Origin: CAG-791 sp963596015
Lineage (GTDB): Bacteria; Bacillota; Clostridia; Lachnospirales; Lachnospiraceae
Length of the DNA: 40,775 nucleotides
Direction: 5' to 3'
Assembly (NCBI GenBank): GCA_963596015.1
Contig: CAVBJS010000018.1
Coordinates: 1 to 40,775 of the forward strand
The position numbers and the translations under genes are program-made. This document shows, one piece after another, positions 8,563 to 17,790 of the stretch; position 1 is the stretch's first letter, and every line of letters begins with the position of its first letter. Under the pieces are notes generated by a model that had not been told where the DNA came from, did no database searches, and saw nothing but the letters and a program-made list of their open reading frames with translations.

Positions 8563-9336
8563 ATGAGTCAGGAAAAAACAGCAAAGACTCCCAAATTTGA
8601 GATCAGTGACCTGAATCTGCACTACGGTGCGTTTCATGCGCTGAAAAGCATCAACATGGAGATACAGGAAAATGAGATCACCGCTTTCATCGGACCTTCC
8701 GGCTGCGGTAAGTCTACCTTCCTGAAGACCTTAAACAGAATGAACGACCTGGTAGAGGGCGTAAAGATAGACGGCAGCGTGAAATTGGACGGCAAGGACA
8801 TCTTTGCAGAGATGGATGCCATTACCCTGCGTCACAGAGTAGGCATGGTATTCCAGCAGCCCAATCCGTTCCCTAAGAGCGTCTATGACAATGTGGCGTA
8901 TGGCCCCCGCATCTTCGGTATCCGCAAGAAGGCGGAGCTTGACGAGATCGTGGAGCGCAGCCTGCGGCAGGCAGCCATCTGGGATGAGTTAAAGGATCGT
9001 CTCAATAAGAGTGCGGTAGGCCTCTCCGGCGGTCAGCAGCAGCGTCTTTGCATCGCCAGAACCCTGGCCGTGGAACCGGAAGTCATCCTGATGGATGAGC
9101 CCACTTCTGCACTGGATCCCATTTCCACTTCCAAGATCGAAGATCTGGCCATGGAGCTTAAAAAGAAATATACCATCATCATCGTAACCCACAACATGCA
9201 GCAGGCAGCTCGTATTTCCGATAAGACAGCCTTCTTCCTGCTGGGTGAGATGGTAGAATTCGGCGAGACAGACAAGATATTTGCTATGCCTCAGGATAAG
9301 CGGACAGAGGATTATATCAGCGGACGGTTTGGCTGA
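8563..9336 (+). CDS. pstB: Phosphate ABC transporter ATP-binding protein PstB
   Basis: Cytoplasmic ATPase that drives PstCA. I place the start at 8563, giving 257 residues, because GGAGA then lies six bases upstream; the in-frame ATG at 8551 is part of the ribosome-binding sequence (AATGGAGA), a pattern also seen before pstS and phoU. The protein has Walker A GPSGCGKST near residue 40, the Q-loop FQQPNPFP typical of PstB, signature LSGGQQQRL, Walker B VILMDEPTSALD with catalytic Glu, and the switch histidine in VTHNMQQA. The 96-base gap after pstA contains only a weak hairpin. Confidence 0.96.
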   Translation: MSQEKTAKTPKFEISDLNLHYGAFHALKSINMEIQENEITAFIGPSGCGKSTFLKTLNRMNDLVEGVKIDGSVKLDGKDIFAEMDAITLRHRVGMVFQQPNPFPKSVYDNVAYGPRIFGIRKKAELDEIVERSLRQAAIWDELKDRLNKSAVGLSGGQQQRLCIARTLAVEPEVILMDEPTSALDPISTSKIEDLAMELKKKYTIIIVTHNMQQAARISDKTAFFLLGEMVEFGETDKIFAMPQDKRTEDYISGRFG

Positions 9337-9341
9337 TCAAA

Positions 9342-9447
9342 AATAGCAGAAATAGCCGGCGCTATTTCTGTTATTGGCAGGATGCCGCGGGCATCCTGCG
9401 GGGGAAACAGCCATGTTCGCAAAGGGGATCTGAAATTGGCTTTGCGA
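9342..9447 (+). promoter_or_regulatory. Three tandem hairpins in the phoU leader
   Basis: Hairpin a pairs AATAGCAGAAATAGC (9342-9356) with 9361-9375, hairpin b pairs GCAGGATGCC (9377-9386) with GGCATCCTGC (9390-9399), and hairpin c pairs TCGCAAAG (9417-9424) with CTTTGCGA (9440-9447). The third has the loop text ATCTGAAAT and is followed by TCCGG and then AATGGAGA, as in the pstS leader. It may terminate or process pstSCAB mRNA, or control phoU translation. Confidence 0.65.
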
Positions 9448-9485
9448 GTCCTCCGGTGCATGATGCCTATGAAATGGAGAGTAAA

Positions 9486-10181
9486 ATGCGAGATAAATAT
9501 AATGAACAGCTGCAGGAGTTAAATGAAGAACTGATCCAGATGGGATCTCTTTGCGAGGAGTGCATCAGCCGGGTGATGCTGGCACTCTCCGGAGATAAGG
9601 AAAATAATGAGGAGAAACTGCATAATATCCTCACCAACGTATACCACACCGATGCAGAGATCGACGAGATGGAGAAGACTATCGAGACCCTGTGCCTGAA
9701 GCTTTTGTTAAAGCAGCAGCCGGTGGCCAGCGATCTGCGTCTGGTTTCCTCCGCATTAAAGATGATCTCCGATATGGAGCGGATCGGTGACCAGTGTGCG
9801 GACATTGCGGACATCGCTAAATACCTGGAGCACGAAAATGCAGGAGAGATCCTGAATGCAGTACCGCTGCAGGAGATGGCAGCCGCTGTGACCCGCATGG
9901 TGACAGAAGCGGTAGATTCCTTCGTAGGCAGAGATCTGGAAAAAGCCAGAGAAGTTATCGCTTCCGATGATACAGTGGATGCTCTCTTTGAAAAGACCAG
10001 AGCAGATATTGCCGGACTGGCAGCTAAGTATCCGGAAAAAGGCATGGTGCTGTTAGACGTGCTGATGGTAGCCAAGTACTTCGAGCGTATCGGCGACCAC
10101 GCCACCAATATCGCAGAATGGGTAGAGTTCGCCATGACCGGTGAGCACGAGAAGAAGCTGAAGTACGAGGAAAGTAAGTAG
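9486..10181 (+). CDS. phoU: Phosphate signalling complex protein PhoU
   Basis: Cytoplasmic helical protein that links the Pst transporter to the PhoR-type kinase and dampens the phosphate-starvation response. The ATG at 9486 follows ATGGAGA; an upstream in-frame ATG at 9456 lies inside the leader. The 231-residue product starts MRDKYNEQLQELNEELIQMG, a typical PhoU opening, and has the two three-helix repeats with metal-binding-type motifs SDMERIGDQCADIADI and AKYFERIGDHATNIAEW. Separated from pstB by 149 bases of hairpin leader, so it may be expressed at a different level from the transporter. Confidence 0.95.
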   Translation: MRDKYNEQLQELNEELIQMGSLCEECISRVMLALSGDKENNEEKLHNILTNVYHTDAEIDEMEKTIETLCLKLLLKQQPVASDLRLVSSALKMISDMERIGDQCADIADIAKYLEHENAGEILNAVPLQEMAAAVTRMVTEAVDSFVGRDLEKAREVIASDDTVDALFEKTRADIAGLAAKYPEKGMVLLDVLMVAKYFERIGDHATNIAEWVEFAMTGEHEKKLKYEESK

Positions 10182-10198
10182 AAAACAGATACAGATCC

Positions 10199-10403
10199 AT
10201 GTTGCTGTTCGGACACCGACCACAAAACGTAATGTCGCGTTCCGGTGCATGACCGGGCAGCATTAAATTATCGTAGCACCCCTCCACCACCCAAGTAGTC
10301 AGAATATTCACTTATACGGTTGCGCCTCCACCACCTCTCATGTAAAATGAAAATGATACCTTGGGAGTGAATGGCCTTATAAAGGCCTATGGTGGAGGAT
10401 GAA
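10199..10403. other. phoU-nptA intergenic region with repeat ends and possible promoter
   Basis: Repeat-end pieces occupy 10199-10272. TTGCGC at 10320-10325 and TAAAAT at 10343-10348 are separated by 17 bases and form a possible promoter. A small hairpin GGCCTT/AAGGCC (10373-10387) precedes the SD. Two copies of CCTCCACCA (10281-10289, 10325-10333) are exact complements of the SD region TGGTGGAGG (10390-10398). Confidence 0.55.
10236..10272 (-). repeat. Repeat family B end fragment
   Basis: CGCGTTCCGGTGCATGACCGGGCAGCATTAAATTAT-type sequence is the near-exact inverse of 40643-40680, covering the outer end of repeat B. Immediately left of it, GTTGCTGTTCGGACACCGAC (10201-10220) resembles the left end of repeat A. 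Confidence 0.65.
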
Positions 10404-12323
10404 ATGGATATTTTCGGAATATTGTCAATGATAGGAGGACTTGCGCTGTTTTTATACGGTATGCAGGTCCTTGGTGATGGATTAAAGAGAGTTTCCGGCG
10501 GTAGATTAGAGGAAATCCTGGAGTCTCTGACATCCAATAAATGGAAGGCAGCGCTGCTTGGCTGCGGTGTGACGGCGGTGATCCAGTCCTCGTCGGCCAC
10601 CACGGTCATGGTAGTAGGTCTGGTCAATTCCGGCATTATGAAATTGTCCCAGGCGGTAGGTGTGATCCTGGGTGCCAATGTAGGTACCACAGTTACCTCC
10701 TGGATGCTGAGTCTGACAGGCATTCAGAGTGATAATGTCTTCCTGCAGCTCTTAAAGCCGGCTAACTTCTCGCCCATCTTCGGCATCATAGGCATCATCA
10801 TGATCATGGGTGCCAAGAGCGAGAAGAAGCGGGATATCGGCACCATTCTCATCGGCTTTGCCGTATTGATGTTTGGTATGGAAGCCATGTCCTCTGCGGT
10901 GGAGCCTCTTTCCGGAAATGAGCGGTTTACCAGCATTCTGACCATGTTCTCCAATCCCATTCTGGGCATGCTGGCAGGTCTGATCCTGACGGCTATCATC
11001 CAGAGTTCTTCCGCCTCCATCGGTATTTTGCAGGCAATTTCCATGAGTGGCACCCTGACCATCGGTTCTGCTATCCCGATCCTGATGGGAGAGAACATCG
11101 GCACGGCCATTACAGCTATGCTCTCTTCCGTGGGCGCCAGCCGCAACGCTAAGCGGGCGGCCTTGATGCATCTGTATTTCTGTATCATCAAGACTACCTT
11201 CTTCATGATCCTGTTTTATGCGGTGAATGCCATCGTGCATTTCCCGTTTATGACCCAGACGGCCAATCCTTTCATCATCGCCGTGATCCACAGCGTATTT
11301 AACCTGGCGGCCGTGATCATCATGCTGCCGGTTTCCGAGATCCTGGTGAAGCTGGCTATGAAGACACTGCCCATTACCAAGGAGGAATCCGAGGACAGCG
11401 CAGCCCAGAAGAATATCCAGATCCTGGACGAGCGCTTCCTGAGTTCTCCTCATTTCGCATTGGAGCAGTGCAAGACCGCAGCCTGCGATATGGCCCAGTA
11501 TGCAAAGGAAGCTTTATATATTGCCATGGAACTGGTGGATGAGTACAGCCCGGAGCGGGCAAAGCGGGTAGAGAAGCTGGAAAATCTGGTGGACGCTTAC
11601 GAGGATCAGCTGGGCACCTATCTGGTCAAATTAAGCAGCCGCAATCTGACCACTAAGGACAGCCATATCCTGTCCACGCTGCTGCATTGCATCGGCGATT
11701 TCGAGCGGATCAGTGACCATGCCATCAACATTATGGAATATGCCAGAGAGATGTCCGACAAGGAACAGAAGTTCTCTGTCAAGGCCCAGGAAGAGCTGGA
11801 GGTTTACAGCGCTGCGGTTAAGAATATCATGAACACGGCAGTGCTGGTATTCCAGAACGATGACCTGGAGCTGGCCCGGACCGTAGAGCCCTTAGAGGAA
11901 GTGATCGATGGTCTGAACATGGAGATCAAGCGTCGCCATATCCGCAGACTGCGCAAGGGCAAGTGCACCATCGAACTGGGCCTGACCCTGTCTGATATCA
12001 CCACCTGCTATGAGCGTGTGGCAGACCACTGCTCCAACATCGCCGTATGTCTGCTGCAGGTCAATGAGGACGGCTTTGATACACATGAATATCTGGAACT
12101 GATGAAGGATTCGGACAACCCGCAGTTCCACTCCCAGGTGGCACGCTTCGAAGAGAAATATCAGCTGCCCCATATGAAGAAGGGTGAGCTGGAGGAAATG
12201 CCCACAGTAGCCCAGCCAAACGGCAAGGTCATGGAGCCGGTGCCGGTATCCGCACTGACAGGACCGAAGAAGAAAAAGAAAGATAAGAAGGAAAAGTCCA
12301 AGGAAAGCAAGGAAAAGAAATAA
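10404..12323 (+). CDS. nptA: Na+/phosphate cotransporter with C-terminal PhoU-like domain
   Basis: Sodium-coupled phosphate symporter of the NaPi-II (PNaS) family in the cytoplasmic membrane. I choose the ATG at 10404 (639 residues) because GGTGGAGG lies five bases upstream; the ATG at 10389 overlaps that SD. The transporter half carries the family's duplicated QSSS motifs, AVIQSSSATTVMVVG and AIIQSSSASIGIL, each followed by a GANVGTT or GENIGTA segment. Residues about 340-555 form a PhoU-like helical domain with DFERISDHAINI and TCYERVADHCSNIA. The end is very Lys-rich (KKKKKDKKEKSKESKEKK). Placement between phoU and the two-component genes suggests joint phosphate control. Confidence 0.9.
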   Translation: MDIFGILSMIGGLALFLYGMQVLGDGLKRVSGGRLEEILESLTSNKWKAALLGCGVTAVIQSSSATTVMVVGLVNSGIMKLSQAVGVILGANVGTTVTSWMLSLTGIQSDNVFLQLLKPANFSPIFGIIGIIMIMGAKSEKKRDIGTILIGFAVLMFGMEAMSSAVEPLSGNERFTSILTMFSNPILGMLAGLILTAIIQSSSASIGILQAISMSGTLTIGSAIPILMGENIGTAITAMLSSVGASRNAKRAALMHLYFCIIKTTFFMILFYAVNAIVHFPFMTQTANPFIIAVIHSVFNLAAVIIMLPVSEILVKLAMKTLPITKEESEDSAAQKNIQILDERFLSSPHFALEQCKTAACDMAQYAKEALYIAMELVDEYSPERAKRVEKLENLVDAYEDQLGTYLVKLSSRNLTTKDSHILSTLLHCIGDFERISDHAINIMEYAREMSDKEQKFSVKAQEELEVYSAAVKNIMNTAVLVFQNDDLELARTVEPLEEVIDGLNMEIKRRHIRRLRKGKCTIELGLTLSDITTCYERVADHCSNIAVCLLQVNEDGFDTHEYLELMKDSDNPQFHSQVARFEEKYQLPHMKKGELEEMPTVAQPNGKVMEPVPVSALTGPKKKKKDKKEKSKESKEKK

Positions 12324-12334
12324 TCGCTGCGGCA

Positions 12335-12378
12335 GGAAGGTGCCTGAAGATGACATGCATCATTTTCAGGCATTTCCC
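12335..12378 (+). terminator. Hairpin after the Na+/Pi cotransporter gene
   Basis: TGCCTGAA (12341-12348) pairs with TTCAGGCA (12365-12372); flanking GGAA/TTCC may extend the stem. The T-run is absent, so termination efficiency is uncertain. Confidence 0.55.
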
Positions 12379-12411
12379 TTAACTTCGCGGATGCTGACCT
12401 TGGAGATCACG

Positions 12412-12466
12412 GGGAGAAGCAGACTGTGTGAGATTCTCCTCACGGTGCCGCAGACAAGCTGCGGTA
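12412..12466 (+). promoter_or_regulatory. Two-hairpin leader (family C) before the response regulator
   Basis: GGAGAA (12413-12418) can pair with TTCTCC (12434-12439), then TGCCGCA (12446-12452) with TGCGGTA (12460-12466), followed at once by the SD AGGGAGGT. The loop GACAAGC is shared with the sbcC leader and nearly with the MATE leader. Confidence 0.65.
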
Positions 12467-12479
12467 TAGGGAGGTAATT

Positions 12480-13154
12480 ATGTCGCTGATTTATATCCTG
12501 GAGGATGATCAGAATATCAGTGAGATCGAGATGTACGCTCTGACGGCGTCCTCTTTCACCGTGCAGACTTATGCTAATGCCCAGGAGTTTTACGGGGCGG
12601 TGGATAAGGAACTGCCGGATCTGGTATTGCTGGATATCATGCTGCCGGATGCAGATGGTTATGAGATCATTCAGAAGCTCCGGGCAGAGAAAAGAACGGC
12701 CAATGTGCCGGTGCTGATGGTAACAGCCAAGACAGCGGAGATCGACAAGGTCCGGGGACTGGATTTGGGGGCAGATGACTACCTGACCAAGCCATTTGGG
12801 GTAATGGAACTGATCTCACGGGTAAAGGCACTGCTGCGGCGCACAGCTCCCAGAAAGGGCGCCGAGCTTTTGCAGGCCGGGCGCATTGCCATGGACGATG
12901 AGCGCCACAAGGTAATGGTGGCAGGCACTGCCGTGGAGCTGACCTTTAAGGAATACAGTCTGCTGCGTCTGCTGCTTCGCAACGTGGGAAAGGCAGTGGC
13001 CAGAGAGGAAATACTCAATGAAGTTTGGGGTACGGATTTTGAGGGCGAATCCAGGACACTGGATATGCACATCCGTACGCTGCGCAAGAAACTGGGCGAA
13101 GAAGGAGAGCGCATCCGCACCCTCCGCAATGTGGGGTATATAGTAGATCCATGA
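12480..13154 (+). CDS. phoP: Phosphate-type response regulator, OmpR/PhoB family
   Basis: DNA-binding response regulator, 224 residues. The receiver domain (1-120) has the acidic pair D9/D10, phospho-acceptor Asp52 in LVLLDIMLPD, Thr in MVTAKT and Lys in TKPF. A C-terminal winged-helix Trans_reg_C domain contains ELTFKEYSLLRLLL and the recognition region SRTLDMHIRTLRKKLG. SD AGGGAGGT precedes the ATG. It overlaps the kinase gene by four bases. Phosphate regulation is inferred from its position behind pst-phoU-nptA; sequence alone gives only the OmpR/PhoB family, so it could control another regulon. Confidence 0.88.
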   Translation: MSLIYILEDDQNISEIEMYALTASSFTVQTYANAQEFYGAVDKELPDLVLLDIMLPDADGYEIIQKLRAEKRTANVPVLMVTAKTAEIDKVRGLDLGADDYLTKPFGVMELISRVKALLRRTAPRKGAELLQAGRIAMDDERHKVMVAGTAVELTFKEYSLLRLLLRNVGKAVAREEILNEVWGTDFEGESRTLDMHIRTLRKKLGEEGERIRTLRNVGYIVDP

Positions 13155-14545
13155 GAAAAAAGATCAATGAGTATTTAATTGGGGTCGCCGTACTTTCTAT
13201 CGGTCTGACCCTTTTTTTGACAGTTTGCTTTTTCTGGCGCGTGGAATTAAACCAGACCATGACCACCTTAGGCCAGATGACCAGACTGCTGGCTTCCACA
13301 GAGGGAGCAGAGGACCCGGAGCAGCTTGCGAAGTTCGTAGAGAACTGGGAAAGCGGCGAAAAAAAGGTACCGGAGGAGGAAAAACTCCGGGTGACCCTGA
13401 TCGCAGCAGACGGGACGGTGCTGTATGACAATATGGCCCAGGCGGCGGAAATGGAAAATCACAGCCAGCGGCCGGAGGTGCAGGCAGCCATGAAAAATGA
13501 GGACGGCAGCGGAGAGGGAACCAGATATTCCTCCACCGTCGGCGTCTCCACCTGCTACTATGCCCTGCGGCTTTCCAACGGCAGTGTACTGCGGACGGCT
13601 CTGACCACCACCGGCATCTGGGAGGCACTGGAGGATATGCTGCCTCTGGGGATTGTGGTCATTGTGCTGCTGCTGGTTATGGCCTCCATCTTGGCTGTGA
13701 CATTGACAAGGCGGGTACTGGCCCCTATCCAGGAGATGGCCAGGGATCCCCTTCGCAAGAATGTGCCGGAGATCTACCCGGAGCTGCAGCCTCTTTTGGA
13801 GACCATCACCAACCAGCATAAGGAAGTGCTGGCGGCCGCCAATATGCGACAGGAATTTACCGCCAACGTCTCCCATGAATTAAAGACACCCCTGACGGCG
13901 ATCTCCGGCTATGCAGAGCTGATCGAGAGCGGCATTGCCACGGAAAAGGATACCCTGCGCTTCGGACAGGAGATCCATCACAATGCGGACCGGCTGCTGA
14001 AGCTGATCAATGACATCATCCGTCTCTCAGAGCTGGACATGGGCGCTGCAGAGGAGGATAAGGAAGAACTGGTGGATCTGCGGGAACTGGCAGCCAACTG
14101 TGTGGGCAATCTGGAGCTGAACGCCCGAAATTACCAGGTGGAGATCAGCCTGCTGCCTGGGGAGAAAGCAGATGAAACAGTGCTTTTAAAGGCTTACAAA
14201 CAGCAGATGGAAGAGCTGCTCTATAACCTGTGTGACAATGCCATCCGTTATAATGTACGGGGCGGCAATGTAAAGGTCAGGGTAGAGAACTGCCAGGAAA
14301 ACGGAAAACAGATGGCAAGACTGGTGGTGAAGGATACGGGCATCGGCATTCCGCCGGAACACCAGGGAAGGATCTTCGAGCGCTTTTACCGGGTGGATAA
14401 AAGCCGCAGTAAGCAGACCGGCGGCACCGGCCTGGGCCTTGCCATTGTGAAGCACATCGTAGCCCAGAGCGGCGGTACCATTCATCTGAAGAGTGAGGTG
14501 GGAAGAGGCACGGAGATCACCGTGCTGCTGCCGGTAAGAAAATAA
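13151..14545 (+). CDS. phoR: Sensor histidine kinase, PhoR-like
   Basis: Membrane histidine kinase partner of the preceding regulator, 464 residues, starting in the ATGA overlap. One membrane helix lies at about residues 8-28 and a second at about 165-188, enclosing a ~135-residue extracytoplasmic domain. After a short HAMP-like or linker segment comes the HisKA box NVSHELKTPLTAISG with phospho-acceptor His242. The HATPase domain shows N-box LCDNAIRYN, G1 DTGIGIPPE, F-box FERFYRVD and G2 GGTGLGLAIV. No separate cytoplasmic PAS domain is evident, unlike E. coli PhoR. Phosphate sensing through Pst/PhoU is inferred from context. Confidence 0.88.
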   Translation: MRKKINEYLIGVAVLSIGLTLFLTVCFFWRVELNQTMTTLGQMTRLLASTEGAEDPEQLAKFVENWESGEKKVPEEEKLRVTLIAADGTVLYDNMAQAAEMENHSQRPEVQAAMKNEDGSGEGTRYSSTVGVSTCYYALRLSNGSVLRTALTTTGIWEALEDMLPLGIVVIVLLLVMASILAVTLTRRVLAPIQEMARDPLRKNVPEIYPELQPLLETITNQHKEVLAAANMRQEFTANVSHELKTPLTAISGYAELIESGIATEKDTLRFGQEIHHNADRLLKLINDIIRLSELDMGAAEEDKEELVDLRELAANCVGNLELNARNYQVEISLLPGEKADETVLLKAYKQQMEELLYNLCDNAIRYNVRGGNVKVRVENCQENGKQMARLVVKDTGIGIPPEHQGRIFERFYRVDKSRSKQTGGTGLGLAIVKHIVAQSGGTIHLKSEVGRGTEITVLLPVRK

Positions 14546-14558
14546 TAGCTTTATAGAC

Positions 14559-14745
14559 GTGCAGCCGTCGGCTAAGAGAGCGGGTGGCGGAGTGTGTCCG
14601 AGTGCAGGGGCCTTGCAGGAGCCTCGGTACTTAGCTCGCGTTCTTTGCGAGCTTATGTACCGCTAGGTCTCCTGGATGGAGCCGAGAGGCGTCCCCAAAC
14701 CCGGATACCTCCGGCAGACGCCGCTCCCTTGGCCGACGGCTGTAT
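14559..14745 (+). repeat. Repeat family A, copy 2
   Basis: Core landmarks: GGCGGAGTGTGTCCGAGTG, TTAGCTCGCGTTCTTTGCGA, GTACCGCTAG, GAGCCGAGAGGCGTCCCC, CCGGATACCTCCG. The outer arms GCAGCCGTCGGCTAAG and, inverted, ACAGCCGTCGGCCAAG pair closely although their inner sequence differs from copy 3. A TTTTT run follows at 14750, so on the plus strand it may end the phoPR transcript. Confidence 0.85.
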
Positions 14746-14782
14746 CTCTTTTTGGGGGAGACTTTGCTCTGTCACAAAGTAG

Positions 14783-14813
14783 TTGTGCACTTTTTTGTAA
14801 AATGTGCTATGAT
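14783..14813 (+). promoter_or_regulatory. Promoter for nicotinate phosphoribosyltransferase gene
   Basis: TATGAT at 14808-14813 is preceded by TG at 14805-14806, an extended -10. TTGTGC at 14783-14788 could be the -35, though the 19-base spacing is long. Confidence 0.6.
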
Positions 14814-14841
14814 AGGGAAAATCCGCAAAAGGTGATTTGAT

Positions 14842-14857
14842 AGGTGTCAAGACACTT
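14842..14857. promoter_or_regulatory. Candidate NiaR-type operator
   Basis: AGGTGTCAAGACACTT contains the inverted repeat GTGTC-AA-GACAC about 30 bases after the -10. From memory, NiaR (YrxA) sites in Firmicutes have a TGTC/GACA palindrome and control niacin genes including pncB homologues. The motif and position fit repression by niacin, but no search was done. Confidence 0.45.
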
Positions 14858-14923
14858 TTGCCGGCAACAGCGGCAGCTGTGGTGGCTGCAGGGCTGTTTA
14901 CCCTGAAAGGAGCATAACCAACT

Positions 14924-16398
<1,475 letters not shown>

Positions 16399-16411
<13 letters not shown>

Positions 16412-16506
16412 GGGCATATCAAGAAGTAAAGCCGTATCAGGAAGTAGGGGCATATAAAGAAGTAAAGCCGTATCAAGAAGTAACAACGTATCAAGAAGTA
16501 AAGATG
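16399..16506 (+). repeat. 18-bp tandem repeat beginning at the pncB stop codon
   Basis: Five units of consensus TATCAAGAAGTAAAGCCG start at 16417, 16435, 16453, 16471 and 16489. A degenerate first unit (16399-16416) is the 3' end of the gene, so every unit repeats AAGAAGTAA or similar, keeping a stop in the pncB frame in each. Confidence 0.88.
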
Positions 16507-16569
16507 TAATGTAGAATACAACAGGAAGTTGCGTAAAATAGGAAGTAGAATTCAATAGGAATCACTATA

Positions 16570-16666
16570 CAGACGCCGGTTGAGGGACAGATGGCGGACG
16601 GTGTTCGGAGGAGGCATCTCTGCATCCGAACATTTCTGCCGGGGCTGTTGGCTTGGCCGGCGTCTG
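16570..16666 (+). repeat. Core-deleted derivative of repeat family A
   Basis: Ends are the exact inverted pair CAGACGCCGG (16570-16579) and CCGGCGTCTG (16657-16666). Inside, GATGGCGGACGGTGTTCGGA corresponds to the start of the family core and TCCGAACATTTCTGCC to its end, but the central hairpin region is missing. It lies 32 bases before the dipeptidase start. Confidence 0.65.
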
Positions 16667-16698
16667 CGTGGTGTCTGGAAATAGAAAGGAAACGACCC

Positions 16699-17688
16699 AT
16701 GTATCCAGTCATTGATCTGCATTGTGACACCATACCCAATATGTATGCGGAAAAGGAAGAAGGGAAAGAAATTTCTCTTCTTTCTCATTCCGGTATGATT
16801 AATTTAGAGAAAATGAGAGCCGGCGGCTATTGGTGCCAGTGCTTCTCTCTCTTTACCAATCTGAGCACACTGAAGGAAAAAGGGGAGGAGCCCTTTGATC
16901 ATGTAGACCGCCTGTCCGATTTCTGGATCCGGGAAGTAGAAGCCTATCCGGAGCAGATCCGGCAGGTGACCGGCGCCCATGAGATCGAAGAAAACGCCAG
17001 GGCAGGCATACTCTCTGCCATGATGACGGTGGAAGAAGGGGCTGTCTATGAGGGCAAGCTGGAAAATCTCTATACGCTGTACAAAAAGGGCGTGCGGATG
17101 TCTACCCTGACCTGGAATTTCCCCAATGAACTGGGATATCCCAATCCGGAATTTGCTCCCGGCGTCAGACCCATCCCGGATACGGTGCATGGCCTGACAG
17201 ATACGGGGCGGTGCTTTGTGGAGGAGATGGAGCGTCTGGGCGTGATCATCGATCTGTCCCATTTAAACGACGCCGGCATCCGGGATGTGCTGGATATGAC
17301 CAAAGGGCCTGTGATCGCCAGTCATTCCAACGCCAGAGCGCTGTGCCCCCATCTGCGGAATCTGCCGGATGAAGCCATCCGCCGCATCGGGGAAAAGGGC
17401 GGTATCATCGGCATCAATTACCTGGTGGACTTTCTGGAGGAAGGTGCTACAATAGCACGTGTTGACAGAATGGCACAGCACATGGACTATATCCGAAATC
17501 TGGCAGGTATAGAGGCCATAGCCCTGGGCAGTGATTTTGATGGCTTTGAAGAGCCCTGCGAGTTAGACAGTGCGGACAAGCTTCCCCTGCTGGCCCAGGC
17601 TATGGAACGCCGGGGCTTTAAGGCAAGTGAGATCGAGAAGGTCTTTGCCGGCAATGCCCTGCGGCTTTTTGGGGACATACTGGATTAG
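16699..17688 (+). CDS. Membrane dipeptidase-type peptidase M19
   Basis: Zinc metalloenzyme of the renal dipeptidase family, expected to hydrolyse dipeptides, possibly D-amino acid containing ones. The start at 16699 (329 residues) follows AAAGGA and places the family's conserved beginning, YPVIDLHCDT, at the N-terminus; the open frame upstream runs through repeat A and is not coding. Metal ligands: His8 and Asp10, the bridging Glu in TVEEGA near 112, His in IDLSHLND near 188 and in SHSNARAL near 208. The conserved GSDFDG follows near 276. No signal peptide, so it is likely cytoplasmic. The exact substrate cannot be read from the sequence. Confidence 0.9.
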   Translation: MYPVIDLHCDTIPNMYAEKEEGKEISLLSHSGMINLEKMRAGGYWCQCFSLFTNLSTLKEKGEEPFDHVDRLSDFWIREVEAYPEQIRQVTGAHEIEENARAGILSAMMTVEEGAVYEGKLENLYTLYKKGVRMSTLTWNFPNELGYPNPEFAPGVRPIPDTVHGLTDTGRCFVEEMERLGVIIDLSHLNDAGIRDVLDMTKGPVIASHSNARALCPHLRNLPDEAIRRIGEKGGIIGINYLVDFLEEGATIARVDRMAQHMDYIRNLAGIEAIALGSDFDGFEEPCELDSADKLPLLAQAMERRGFKASEIEKVFAGNALRLFGDILD

Positions 17689-17720
17689 CTACCGGCCGGG
17701 ATATAGGTGCGGATCGCCAT

Positions 17721-17773
17721 GAGAATTTGTTTACGTGAAATTCCCTTAGCGTGTCGCAGATAAGCTGCGGCGC
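17721..17773 (+). promoter_or_regulatory. Two-hairpin leader (family C) before the MATE gene
   Basis: GAGAATTT (17721-17728) pairs with AAATTCCC (17738-17745) with one mismatch; GTGTCGCA (17751-17758) pairs with TGCGGCGC (17766-17773) using G-U pairs. Loop text GTTTACGTG and GATAAGC matches the other family C leaders. Confidence 0.6.
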
Positions 17774-17790
17774 AGGGATGGGATGCAGGT

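Noticed and set aside
7357..8637. Long minus-strand ORF (426 codons) opposite pstC/pstA
   Set aside because: Composition is a shadow of the coding strand, no SD or family features, and it fully overlaps conserved pst genes.
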